From Streptomyces tauricus (GTDB lineage Bacteria > Actinomycetota > Actinomycetes > Streptomycetales > Streptomycetaceae), in assembly GCF_014650955.1 (NCBI RefSeq), contig NZ_BMVY01000007.1, positions 99,833-163,832 on the forward strand: a stretch of DNA of 64,000 nt. The letters run 5' to 3'. A model generated the notes under the pieces. It did no database searches. It was not told where the DNA came from and worked only from the letters and a program-made list of their open reading frames with translations. The translations under genes and the position numbers were made by a program. Shown piece after piece: positions 34,221 to 43,600 of the stretch. The stretch's first letter is position 1; every line of letters starts with the position of its first letter.

Positions 34221-35294
34221 ATGGGCACCACGGACGACACGGGCGCCACGGGCGCGGGCGCGACGGTTGCGGACGCGAAGGGTGCGGACGCGACGGGTGC
34301 GGGCACCGCGGACGCGATGGACCGGCGTGGCTTCAGCCGTCGGATGATGCTGGGCGGGGCCGCGGTCGCCACGGTGGCGACATCGTTGTCACTCGTCGCC
34401 GCGAAGGACGCGACGTCCGCCGACAGCGCGGCGGACGCGAGCACCGCACTGCGTACCGCCCCCGCGGGCGGCGAGGTCAGACGCATCAAGCTGTACATCG
34501 AGAAGCTCGCCGACGGGCAGCTGGGCTACGGGCTGGAGAAGGGCGCGGCCACGATCCCCGGCCCCCTGATCGAACTCAACGAGGGCGACACGGCGTACAT
34601 CGAGGTCGAGAACACGCTGGGCGTGGCGGCGAGCCTGCATGTCCACGGCCTGGACTACGAGGTCTCCAGCGACGGCACGAAGCTGAGCAAGTCGCATGTC
34701 GAGCCGGGTGACACGCGTACGTACACCTGGCGCACGCATGCCCCCGGCCGGCGCAAGGACGGCACCTGGCGGGCGGGCAGCGCGGGCTACTGGCACTACC
34801 ACGACCACGTCGTCGGCACCGAACACGGCACGACCGGTATCCGCAAGGGCCTGTACGGGCCGGTGATCGTCCGCCGACAGGGCGACATCCTCCCGGACAA
34901 GACCCACACCATCGTCTTCAACGACATGACGATCAACAACAGGCCGGGGCACGACAGCCCCAACTTCGAGGCCACGGTGGGGGATCGGGTCGAGTTCGTC
35001 TCGATCACGCACGGGGAGTACTACCACACGTTCCATGTGCACGGTCACCGCTGGGCGGACAACCGCACGGGTCTGCTGACGGGCCCCGACGACCCCAGCC
35101 GGGTGGTCGACAACCTGATCGTGGGCCCCGCGGACTCGTTCGGCTTCCAGGTCATCGCGGGCGAGGGCGTCGGCGCGGGCGCGTGGATGTACCACTGCCA
35201 CGTCCAGAGCCACTCCGACATGGGAATGGCGGGCCTGTTCCTGGTGAAGAAAACGGACGGCACGATCCCGGGCTACGAGCCCCACGAACACTGA
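34221..35294 (+). CDS. Small two-domain laccase (SLAC-type multicopper oxidase)
   Basis: 357 residues, Tat-secreted. Copper motifs are [30 protein letters not shown] and [13 protein letters not shown], matching the type 1 and trinuclear sites of the trimeric two-domain laccase of S. coelicolor, to which the rest is closely similar from memory. The Tat motif [14 protein letters not shown] begins only at residue 33. A low-complexity Gly/Ala/Asp/Thr leader ([20 protein letters not shown]) precedes it. The ATG at 34221 has GGGAGAG upstream; the internal ATG at 34317 has none, so the extension is probably real. It oxidises phenols with O2. Confidence 0.93.
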   Translation: MGTTDDTGATGAGATVADAKGADATGAGTADAMDRRGFSRRMMLGGAAVATVATSLSLVAAKDATSADSAADASTALRTAPAGGEVRRIKLYIEKLADGQLGYGLEKGAATIPGPLIELNEGDTAYIEVENTLGVAASLHVHGLDYEVSSDGTKLSKSHVEPGDTRTYTWRTHAPGRRKDGTWRAGSAGYWHYHDHVVGTEHGTTGIRKGLYGPVIVRRQGDILPDKTHTIVFNDMTINNRPGHDSPNFEATVGDRVEFVSITHGEYYHTFHVHGHRWADNRTGLLTGPDDPSRVVDNLIVGPADSFGFQVIAGEGVGAGAWMYHCHVQSHSDMGMAGLFLVKKTDGTIPGYEPHEH

Positions 35295-35310
35295 GGGGGC
35301 TCCGCGCGTC

Positions 35311-35747
35311 TGGGGGCGCGGGGAACGGCGCGCTCGGCGACGGGGTGCCCGCACTTGATGTCCGGCTTGGGGTGTCTTGGCTTGGGGGCGCGGGGAACGG
35401 CGCGCTCGGCGACGGGGTGCCTGCGCTTGATGTCCGGCTTGGGGTGTCTTGGCTTGGGGGCGCGGGGAACGGCGCGCTCGGCGACGGGGTGCCTGCACTT
35501 GATGTCCGGCTTGGGGTGTCTTGGCTTGAGGGCGCGGGGAACGGCGCGCTCGGCGACGGGGTGCCTGCACGGGATGACCGGCTTGCCTTCCTTGGGGGCG
35601 CGGGGAACTGCGCGCCGAACCACGGCGTGCCCGCACCCGGCGACCGGCCTGTTCCGTTCCAGGGGCGCGGGGAACGGCGCGATCAGGCACGGCGGACCCG
35701 CACTCGGCGGCGGTCCGGTCTTCTTCAGGGGCGCGGGGAACTGCGCA
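35311..35747. repeat. Seven-unit tandem array of the dispersed GC-rich element
   Basis: Units start at 35311, 35383, 35455 and 35527 (72-bp period), then 35593, 35660 and about 35726 (66-67 bp). Each opens with the GGGGCGCGGGGAAC core followed by GGCGCGCTCGGCGACGGGGT and related flank. The first four units are nearly identical; the last three diverge. It fills most of the 556-bp gap between the laccase and LacI genes; there is no coding evidence. Confidence 0.92.
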
Positions 35748-35779
35748 ATCGGCCACCCCTACGGCCGGCCAAGCAAGAA

Positions 35780-35791
35780 GGGAGCGCTCTC
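35780..35791. promoter_or_regulatory. LacI-family operator upstream of the LacI gene
   Basis: GGGAGCGCTCTC, with the 8-bp palindromic core GAGCGCTC (35782-35789), 60 bp before the GTG start. It resembles the Streptomyces CebR box (TGGGAGCGCTCCCA) and the site before the GH64 gene at 38436. Probable autoregulation. Confidence 0.65.
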
Positions 35792-35850
35792 AGCAATGGG
35801 GCGAACCACGGCTATCCTGATCGGCAACCGCCGCCCTGAGGAGCCCCGAG

Positions 35851-36876
35851 GTGACCGAGCCGTCGACACAGCCACGCCCCACACTGGAGGCCGTGGCCGC
35901 CCGGGCGGGAGTCTCCCGAGCCACGGTGTCCCGCGTGGTCAACGGCGGCGAAGGCGTCCGGGAACCCCTCGTCGAGCGAGTGAGGCGCGCCGTCGACGAA
36001 CTCGGTTACGTCCCCAACCAGGCCGCCCGCAGCCTCGTCACCCGACGCCACGACGCCGTGGCCGTGGTCATCGCCGAACCGGAGACCCGGGTCTTCGCGG
36101 ACCCCTTCTTCGCGCTCCAGCTCCGAGGCATCAGCAAGGAGCTGACGGCCCACGACTCGCAGCTCGTCCTGCTGCTCACGGAGGGCCGCGACGACCACGC
36201 CCGCGTCGCGCGCTATCTCGCCGGCGGCCACGTCGACGGCGCGCTCGTCTTCTCGCTGCACCTCGACGACCCGCTGCCCCGCCTGATCCACGGGGTGCCG
36301 ACCGTGTACGGGGGGCGCCCCGGCTGGAGCGACGGATCACGCGGTGTGGTCTACGTCGACTGCGACAACCGCGGCGGCGCCCGCGAGGCCGTACGGCATC
36401 TCGTCGGGCTCGGACGCACCCGCGTTGCCCACATCACCGGCCCCCTCGACCAGACCTCGGCGGTCGACCGGCTCGACGGGTTCCGTGACGTCATGGTGGA
36501 CGTCGATCCGAGGCTGATCGTGGAGAGTGACTTCACCCCGGGGGGTGGTGAGGACGCCATGCGGGAACTGCTCGACCGCTGCCCGGACGTGGACGCGGTG
36601 TTCGCCGCGAACGACCTCACGGCGGTCGGGGCGATGCGGGTGCTGCGGGAGCAGGGGCGGCGGGTGCCGGAGGACGTGGCCGTGATCGGGTTCGACGACA
36701 TGCTGCCGTTCACCGAGCAGGCCGATCCGCCGCTCACGACTGTCCGGCAGGACATCGAGGAGATGGGGCGGTTGATGGCGCGGCTGTTGTTGCGGGGGTT
36801 GGAGCGGGGGGCTGCCGCGGGGGTGCCGGCCAGTGTGGTGCTGCCCACGACGTTGGTGCGGCGGGTCTCGGCGTAG
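35851..36876 (+). CDS. LacI-family transcriptional regulator
   Basis: 341 residues from a GTG with GAGGAG upstream. The HTH is TLEAVAARAGVSRATVSRVVNG and the hinge helix VPNQAARSLVTRR. The sugar-binding core has VYGGRPGWSDGSRGVVYVD, RLDGFRD and VFAANDLTAVGAMRVLREQG. Closest to the sugar-responsive LacI/GalR repressors of glycoside hydrolase genes. A matching operator lies before its own gene and before the nearby GH64 glucanase, so those are its likely targets. Effector presumably a beta-1,3-gluco-oligosaccharide (inference). Confidence 0.9.
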   Translation: MTEPSTQPRPTLEAVAARAGVSRATVSRVVNGGEGVREPLVERVRRAVDELGYVPNQAARSLVTRRHDAVAVVIAEPETRVFADPFFALQLRGISKELTAHDSQLVLLLTEGRDDHARVARYLAGGHVDGALVFSLHLDDPLPRLIHGVPTVYGGRPGWSDGSRGVVYVDCDNRGGAREAVRHLVGLGRTRVAHITGPLDQTSAVDRLDGFRDVMVDVDPRLIVESDFTPGGGEDAMRELLDRCPDVDAVFAANDLTAVGAMRVLREQGRRVPEDVAVIGFDDMLPFTEQADPPLTTVRQDIEEMGRLMARLLLRGLERGAAAGVPASVVLPTTLVRRVSA

Positions 36877-36924
36877 CCGCTCCGCGGGGGGTGAGTTTCG
36901 GGTACGGGTCCGCCGTGGCCGGTC

Positions 36925-37044
36925 GCGCAGTTCCCCGCGCCCCTGAAAGGCAAAAGACTGCGCAGTTCCCCGCGCCCCTCAAAGGCGCAGGAACGTCGTC
37001 GGGTGCGGGCACGTCGTGGCTGGGTGCGCCGTTCCCCGCGCCCC
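36925..37044. repeat. Three inverted dispersed-element copies
   Basis: Cores 36925-36943, 36960-36978 and 37026-37044 in reverse orientation, between the convergent LacI and GH64 genes. The outer two share the flank GTCCGCCGTGGCCGG or a variant. Confidence 0.85.
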
Positions 37045-37096
37045 TTACGGGGCTCCTGGCAGGCGGGGTTGATCGGGGGCCCGCCAGGAGCGTGGG

Positions 37097-38323
37097 TTAT
37101 GCGCCTACCGACACCGTGAAGCGGCGTGGGTTGCCGTCGTGGGCCGCGCCCGATACGTCGGGCTGGCCATCGGGGCGTACGTCGTCGTACGGGAAGGCGT
37201 AGCCGATGGGGGAGTTGGCGTGGACGACGCGCGCCCAGTGGTTGGTGACCGCGTCCGTGTAGTAGTCGGACGTGGTCGTCCCGTTGGGCTGGGTCGGGTG
37301 GGTGAGCATGATCGAGCGGTTGAAGCCGGCGGCGAGCCGCGCGAGGATCGCCTTCTTGTCGTCCGAGTCGCCCGGGTTGTTGGCGAACGGGCCGTGGTTG
37401 CAGGTGAAGATGTCCTTCGACGTGGGCTTGCTGAAGGTGTGACCACCGGCGAAGGTCAGCGTGTCACCGCTGACCCGGCCGGTGAGTACGCCCCTGCCGC
37501 CCTGAAGGTCGATCCCCAGGTCGGTCGAGCGGTACTTCTCCCAGACCTGGTCGATATAGCTGGTCCAGAGGTCGCGGAACGGCATCTCGGCCGGCCGGTC
37601 GAAGTACGGGGCCATCAGGTTCTGCGGCGAGACCACCCGCAGTACGGAACCGTCGCTGCCCCGGGTCACCAGCTTGTCCCAGGGCTGGCCGTCCTTGGCG
37701 GCCTGCGCCGTGAGGTCCGCGGCGATCCGGTCGACGGCGCCATTGGGCAGCGGGGCCACCGTGTGCGTGGCGTCGCCCTCCAGGGTCAGACCGATCGGCA
37801 GCGCGGTGACCAGGTCGACGTAGCTGATGTTGGCGTACAGCTGATCGGTGTTGAACGTGAACTCGCAGAACGACCACGTCCTGCCGTAGTTCGGGTCGGC
37901 GGGCGTGGCGAACGCGGGCTCGACCAGGGAGGGGCCCGGGTTGAGGTAGAAGTCGAGCGTGCTGTCCCGTACGAAGTAGACGCGCGCGCCGTACATCTGA
38001 GGCAGCGTCAGTATCCTGGCCGCCGAGCCTGCGGCGCCGAGGGGGATGGCGCAGTCGACGGGCAGCGGTGTCTGGGGCGCCGACGGGGAGGTGGGCCGGT
38101 AGACACTGCCGTCCGCGCGCAGCAGGACCCAGTTGCCCGTCGACTGCTCGTGCCCGGTGACGTACGCGCGGACCGTGCCGGGCAGGGAGTTGTTCTTGAG
38201 GGCGAGTTCACAGGTCGCGGGGGCGGCCTCGGCCGTCGGGCTGAGAGCGCTCCCCCAGACGGGGTAGCCGGCGGCGGCGGTGACGGCCGCGGTTCCGGTC
38301 AGAAACTTCCTGCGTGAGATCAA
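37097..38323 (-). CDS. GH64 beta-1,3-glucanase (Tat-secreted)
   Basis: 408 residues. The signal SRRKFLTGTAAVTAAAG is twin-arginine type. The mature part shows a thaumatin-like beta barrel with NNSLPGTVRAYVTGHE, WSFCEFTFN, YANISYVDLVTALPIGLTL, APYFDRPAEMPFRDLWTSYI and a C-terminal FNRSIMLTHPTQPNG, the pattern of laminaripentaose-producing GH64 enzymes. The start is TTG at 38323, decided by AGGAGA six bases upstream; no ATG or GTG fits. A LacI-type palindrome lies about 115 bp upstream. It likely attacks fungal or algal glucans. Confidence 0.9.
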   Translation of the reverse strand: MISRRKFLTGTAAVTAAAGYPVWGSALSPTAEAAPATCELALKNNSLPGTVRAYVTGHEQSTGNWVLLRADGSVYRPTSPSAPQTPLPVDCAIPLGAAGSAARILTLPQMYGARVYFVRDSTLDFYLNPGPSLVEPAFATPADPNYGRTWSFCEFTFNTDQLYANISYVDLVTALPIGLTLEGDATHTVAPLPNGAVDRIAADLTAQAAKDGQPWDKLVTRGSDGSVLRVVSPQNLMAPYFDRPAEMPFRDLWTSYIDQVWEKYRSTDLGIDLQGGRGVLTGRVSGDTLTFAGGHTFSKPTSKDIFTCNHGPFANNPGDSDDKKAILARLAAGFNRSIMLTHPTQPNGTTTSDYYTDAVTNHWARVVHANSPIGYAFPYDDVRPDGQPDVSGAAHDGNPRRFTVSVGA

Positions 38324-38435
38324 AGGTGTCTCCTGGGACGTGGGGGGAGGCAGGAGCGGCCGATGTATGGGGCATCGGTCTCCTGCGGGGCACCACTGTT
38401 CCCAGGGGGGAGTTGAAGCGTCAAGGGTTATGACT

Positions 38436-38447
38436 GAGAGCGCTCTC
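38436..38447. promoter_or_regulatory. LacI-family operator upstream of the GH64 gene
   Basis: GAGAGCGCTCTC is a perfect 12-bp palindrome sharing the GAGCGCTC core with the site at 35780-35791. Confidence 0.7.
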
Positions 38448-38562
38448 GAAAAGTTCGCGCCTTCAGAAGTTGACGGCAGGTCGGGCAGGGGCGCGGCCGG
38501 GGTCGGCCGGAGGGGGCGACCGCCTCCTGCCTGCCGTGCGGCCGTCGGCCCACCGGCTACCG

Positions 38563-39354
38563 TCAGCCCATGGTCGGCTCGCTCCTGAGCACCGCGAATC
38601 GTGCACCGTACGGGTCGGCGAGCTTGGCGATCCGGCCGACGCCCTCCACGGACGTGGCCGGCATACGGACCGTGCCACCCGTTCTCTGGGCCTTCGCGAC
38701 CACGGTGTCCGTGTCCTCGACCTCGAAGTAGGGCAGCCAGTACGCCCCCGCCTCCTGCTCCGTCGGGTCGTCGGCCAAGGGGACGACACCGCCGAACATG
38801 CCGTCCTCGCCGCCCTCCGCGGGATTGATGCACGTGTAGACGCCGCTGGGGAACGGCATGGCCGAGGTCTCCATGCCAAGTACCGAGTGGTAGAACGCGG
38901 CAGCGGCGGCGATGTCCGGTGTGTACAGCTCGACCCAGCACAGGGAGCCGGGCTCACCCGCCACGTCGAGGCCGGGGAGTGCGGCGGGCTGCCAGATGCC
39001 GAAGGAGACGCCCGCCCGGTCGGCGAGGATGGCCATGCGGCCCTTGTCCATGACGTCGTCGGGCGGCACCAGCACGCCGCCCCCGGTTTGCTCGACCGCC
39101 TTGGCCGTGGCGTCGGCGTCCGGGCTCTGGAAATAGACGGTCCATGACGGCGGGCCCTGCTCGGGGGTGGTCTGCATACCGCCCGCCGCGGTCTTCCCGG
39201 CCGTCCGGAAGAAGCCGTAACCGCCGGAGTCGGGTCCCGCCGACTGGAACTCCCAGCCGAAGAGACCTCTGTAGAAGGAGGTGGCGCCGTCGATGTCGGG
39301 GGTGCCGAGGTCGAGCCAGTTCGGGGCGCCGGTGACGAAACGGGTGGTGAGCAT
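38563..39354 (-). CDS. VOC (glyoxalase-fold) protein with two domains
   Basis: 263 residues. Two vicinal-oxygen-chelate modules in tandem: residues 8-125 (WLDLGTPDIDGATSFYRGLFGW) and 135-258 (CWVELYTPDIAAAAAFYHSVLG). Each has the paired beta-alpha-beta-beta-beta units. Metal-binding positions are not the full His/Glu set of glyoxalase I, so a catalytic role is uncertain. Such proteins in Streptomyces are often annotated as glyoxalase or hydroxylase. Stands alone. Confidence 0.85.
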   Translation of the reverse strand: MLTTRFVTGAPNWLDLGTPDIDGATSFYRGLFGWEFQSAGPDSGGYGFFRTAGKTAAGGMQTTPEQGPPSWTVYFQSPDADATAKAVEQTGGGVLVPPDDVMDKGRMAILADRAGVSFGIWQPAALPGLDVAGEPGSLCWVELYTPDIAAAAAFYHSVLGMETSAMPFPSGVYTCINPAEGGEDGMFGGVVPLADDPTEQEAGAYWLPYFEVEDTDTVVAKAQRTGGTVRMPATSVEGVGRIAKLADPYGARFAVLRSEPTMG

Positions 39355-40330
39355 GTTGCCCTCCTCTGCGGGGTCTCGTTGCCTGCACTGCCGAGTCTTG
39401 CACCGCCCACTGACAACCGCTGCCGGAGCGGGGCGCTGCCGCGGAGCGGACGGTCACACTCGGTGACCGCCCACGGCGTCTCGACGCGAGCGAGGGGCGC
39501 CCCCAGTCGTGCACCGGCCCCCGCTCGTGCGGGCACGAGTGACGAGGCGTGGGGCGACGCGTGGGGCGAGCCCGCCTCGTGACGAGACGTGGGGCGAGCC
39601 CACCGCGTGACGCCCGGCCTCGCCTGTTCGTCGCGCGTGACGGCCGAGCCGCGGACGCGATGACTCGGTCTCCGCCGTGCCTTGCGCGGCGACCGCGTGG
39701 TGCCGGGCGGCGCAAAGCCTTCTGGGCGGCGAGGCGCCCACCGTCGTCCACCAGCACCCACCCCCCCGCTCGTGCTCGGCGGCGGGCGCGAGTGATGGCC
39801 CGTGGGGCGGCCCGTCGCGTGACGGCCGACCTCGCCTGCCCGCCGCGCGTGACGGCCGAGCCCGCGGACGCGACGACTTGGCCTCCCCGCGCCCTGCGCG
39901 ACGACCGCGCGGCGCCGGGCGGCGCGAAGCCTGCCGGGCCCAGCCCTTCCCGGGCGGGGGGTGGGGCGCCCACCGTCGTCACCAGCCCCCGGTGGCGCTT
40001 GGCGGCGGGTGCCCGCCCTCGGCCCAGCCCCCCCTGGGCGGCGGCTGCGGTGAGCTGCCGGCCGGGCGGCGTGCATTCGTTTCGGTGCTGCCGCGCGCCG
40101 GTGTGCGCTTGCTTCCTGCCAGGAGCATCATCGGGTTCTGCTGCGGGGCCGGGCCGCGCGCCTCGGACTACGACCGCCCCGGGTCCCGGATGCCCCGGGC
40201 TCGTACGCCCCAGGCTCCGGACGCCCAGGGGCTCGCGTTCCGTCCGGGGGTGGACCCGCACCGGCGTCCGGTCGGTGGTCGTTGAGTTTGTGTTGATCGG
40301 ATGTTTTTCGATGCGCGACACGATCCCCGC
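39355..40330. repeat. Gene-free region with ~235-bp degenerate direct repeats
   Basis: About 976 bp without a credible gene. Related segments begin near 39492, 39733 and 39965, each opening with GGCGCCC(A/C)CCGTCGTCCACC-like sequence. They run through GTGGGGCG, CGCGTGACGGCCGA, GCGGACGCGA and GCCGGGCGGCGC(A/G)AAGCC. The third unit is partial. Long open frames cross it on both strands, but without family features or an RBS. The last ~150 bp presumably carries the WhiB promoter. Confidence 0.7.
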
Positions 40331-40579
40331 ATGCACAACGACACCACCGCCGCCGCGCCCGACCTCTCCTGGCAGGAACAGGCACTGTGCGCCCAGACCG
40401 GCTCCGACTTCTTCTTTCCCGAGCCGGGCAGCTCGGTGCGTGAGGCCAAGCAGATCTGCGGAATGTGCGAGATGCGCTCCGCGTGCCTCGAATACGCCCT
40501 CAACCACGACGAACGCTTCGGCGTCTGGGGCGGCCTCTCCGAGAAGGAACGCCTCAGCCTCCGACGCGCCCAGCACTAG
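40331..40579 (+). CDS. WhiB-family iron-sulfur regulator
   Basis: 82 residues. The four [4Fe-4S] cysteines are visible (ALCAQ; ICGMCEMRSAC), followed by the turn GVWGGLSEKERLSLRR that contacts sigma factor or DNA. Short, so a Wbl protein of the minimal type. The start is taken at 40331 (MHNDTTAAAPDLSW); an in-frame ATG at 40301 adds ten residues and cannot be excluded. Which Wbl paralogue it is cannot be settled from the sequence alone. Confidence 0.9.
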   Translation: MHNDTTAAAPDLSWQEQALCAQTGSDFFFPEPGSSVREAKQICGMCEMRSACLEYALNHDERFGVWGGLSEKERLSLRRAQH

Positions 40580-40678
40580 CCCGGTAGTGGCGGAGGACGA
40601 GCCCCGTACCGGGCCGGCACCAGGGGCGCATCGGGAATTCCGAGCGCGTCACGGCCCACGGTGGGCACAATCCACCGC

Positions 40679-43600
40679 ATGGTCCACACCCCGCGGCAGC
40701 AGGCCGAGAGTCTGCTGAACGCCCTCGATCCGCTGCCGTATCCCCTGCGTATGCGCGAACTCGTCGCGAGGGTGCGGGAGTTGGCGGACGCTCGTCCGTT
40801 GTTGGACGAGCTGGAGGCATGCGGGTCCTACGGGCGCGGGCTCGCCGTCGTCGCGGCGGCCGTCAGCCGGGACGCCGAGTGGGTCGGCGCACGGATCGCC
40901 GACCCTGACTCCTTCGTGCGCGGACACGCGCTGCTGGTGGCCGACAGCCTCCGCGTACCCGACTCCGCCTACGAGTCGGCGCTGGCCGACGCGCCCGAGG
41001 CGATACGCCGTGACCTGCTGCGTGCCGTGGTCTCGGGCCGGCGTACCGCGCTGGCGGACCGGCTCGTCGGCCCGCTGCGCGACGAGTGGGGCGACGCGGA
41101 GGCGGCCCGTCTGCTGCCCGGCTGCTCACCAGGCGCGGTCGCCCGGCTGCTGCCCTCGCTCTTCCACGCCGTACGGGGCTGGACCACCCTCGGCAGACGG
41201 CACCCGGAGGTCCTGCTGGACGCGGTGGAGGGCGAGTTGACCGCACTGCCCGCGTCGCTGCGCGATGCCTGGTGGCGACGGTACGCGCGCGCCGTGACGG
41301 CCACCGTGCCCTTCCGGCCGCTGCGTGCGCTGGAACTGGTCGAACGCTTCGCGCCCGACGGGATCCCGTATCAACTCCACGACCGGTTGCCCGCGTTCGC
41401 GGCCGTCGCGCCGCGGCGGGTGCTCCGGCTGCTCCTCGCGGGCGACCACCCCTCGGCCGGTGCCGTGCGAAGCCGTCCGCTGTTGCGCAGGCTGGCGCGG
41501 TCCGAGGAGACACCGGGTGATGAACTCCTCGCGCTCGGCTCGCTGTTGGCCGATCACGGCGATCTCGCCGTCCTTCTGGAGGCACTCCCACCCGCTCGCC
41601 GGTACGCCTTCTACAAAGAGGTGATGGCGGGCCGGGGCCCCGGGGGCCGCGGTGCTGTCGTCGATGCCGTCATCCTCGATGCCCTGCCGCGCAGTCGTGT
41701 CGCGGAGGAAGCGCGACGGGTGGCCGCCGCGGCCCGCGAGAGCGGCGCGACCTGGAACGCCGTCCTGCTCGCCGAGTCCTACCTGCCGGTCGCCCAGGTG
41801 CGCGAGCGGCTCGTCGAGGCGACACGCCGGCCCGCCGCCGAAGACCGCGCCCAGGCCTGGCCGTTGCTCATCGGCAATGCGGCCCGCTCCGGCGACCCGG
41901 CGGCCGTCGTCGGCGTACTGGAGGAGTCCGCCCGGCTCCGCAACGAGCAGGATCCGGTGCGGCAGCCTGCTCTGTGGGCGTTGTCCCGTGTCCCGCCTGC
42001 CCTGCTGACCGAGGAGGCCGCGCCCCACCTCGACAGGATCGTCGCCGACGCCGTCGACGCCCGGGACTCCTCGCCGGGAAGTCGGCGCAACCTCAGCCGG
42101 CTCGCCGTCTCCGTGCTCCGGGAGCATGCGGCGGGCGGATCACGGGAGTTGGTCAACTGGGCCCTGCGCACCCTCGTGCGGATCTCCGGCAACACCGGCG
42201 GCGCCGACCTGGGCCGACTCGACGCGACACTGCGCCGGGGGCAGGAGCACCAGGTGTACGAGGCGCTGCGGCCGTGGATCGAGGCCGGGGCGGAGAAGGC
42301 CGACTACGGCCTCGCCTTCGCGCTGGCCCGGGCCGTGGGGCGGCGCGCCGCCGGCATGACCGATCTGCAGGAACTCCTTTGGCAGGCCATCCGGTTCGGG
42401 AACGACACGACCGTCCGTACCGCCGTCGAGCTGTGGCTCGAACCGCCCGCCACCCGGGACGACAGAGCCGCCCGCGTCCTCGCACTCGACCCCTCGGCAG
42501 GCGTGCTGTGGCCCGTCCTCGCCGTGCTCACCCGCCGCCGTACCGACCTCCTCGACGTACTCCTGGCGGACACCCCGCCGTACGGGCGCTTCCTCATCAG
42601 GGGCAGCGCCTGGACCGTACCCGTGGGCCCTGACGTACGACGCTGGCTGCCCCGTCAACAGGACGCCTTGGTGCGGAAGTTGGCCGAGTCGGCAGCGGAC
42701 GCGGGGCTGCCGGCGCATGCCAGGGCCGCCGCCGTCGAACAGGCGGCACGCGTACCGGGGCGGGGCGCCGAACTCGTCCGCCGCTGGACCGGTTCGCGCG
42801 ACGTCGTGCTCGCGGAGGCCGCGCTCGGCGCGCTCGCCCACACCGACCGGCCCGGGGACGCGCTCCCCGAACTGCTCGCGCGCGCAGGCGACGACCGGGC
42901 CCGTGTCGCCGTGTACGCGGCCACCCGCGCGTCCCGGCACGTGGCGCCCTCCCTGCTCGCGGACCGGCTGCGTGACGTGCTGTCCGCACCGGACACCAAG
43001 GTGACCAGCCGCAAGGAGGCCGCGCGCCTCGCCGCCGCCCGGCTCCCGGCCCCGGTGGCCGCCCGCCTCCTCACCGAGGCGTACCGGCGGCCGGGCACCC
43101 ACCTCGACGTCCGTGCCGCGTGCGTCGCCTTCGCGGGCTCGCTGCTCGCCCAGGAGCCCGTGTGGACGCTGCTGCACGACGCCGCCGGCGCCGAACCCGT
43201 CCTGCGCGCCGCCGTGCTGCGCGTCGCGCCCCTCGACCTGCCGGAACGGCACCGCGAGCGGTACGCCCGGCTCGTCCGCGACGTCTCCACGACCGACGAC
43301 CCGCCGACCGCCGTCCTCGCCTACGGCGCCCTGGCCCGCTGGGCGCCCTGGTGCCCCGACGCGCCCACCGTCCTGGCCGCCGCCACGGCGGACCTGACGG
43401 ACCGCACGAGCTGGCGAGCCGCCGCCCACGGCCTGGTGATCGCGGCGACGGGTTCGGACAGGGGAGCCGCGGGCGTACGAGCGGCCCTGCACGCGCTGGC
43501 GGAGGCCGAGACCGACGCCGACGCCGACGCCGAGCCCCTGAGGGACCGGCCCGCCCGGCAGCGCGTCGACCATCTCGTCGCGTGCCTGGCGCAGCAGGCC

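Noticed and set aside
35311..35747. Possible CRISPR array
   Set aside because: The period is regular but spacers are not unique: repeat and intervening sequence are both conserved, and no cas gene is present.
38954..40576. A long minus-strand ORF through the gene-free repeat region
   Set aside because: It overlaps the VOC gene in another frame, has repetitive Arg/Ala-rich sequence and no RBS; treated as repeat DNA.
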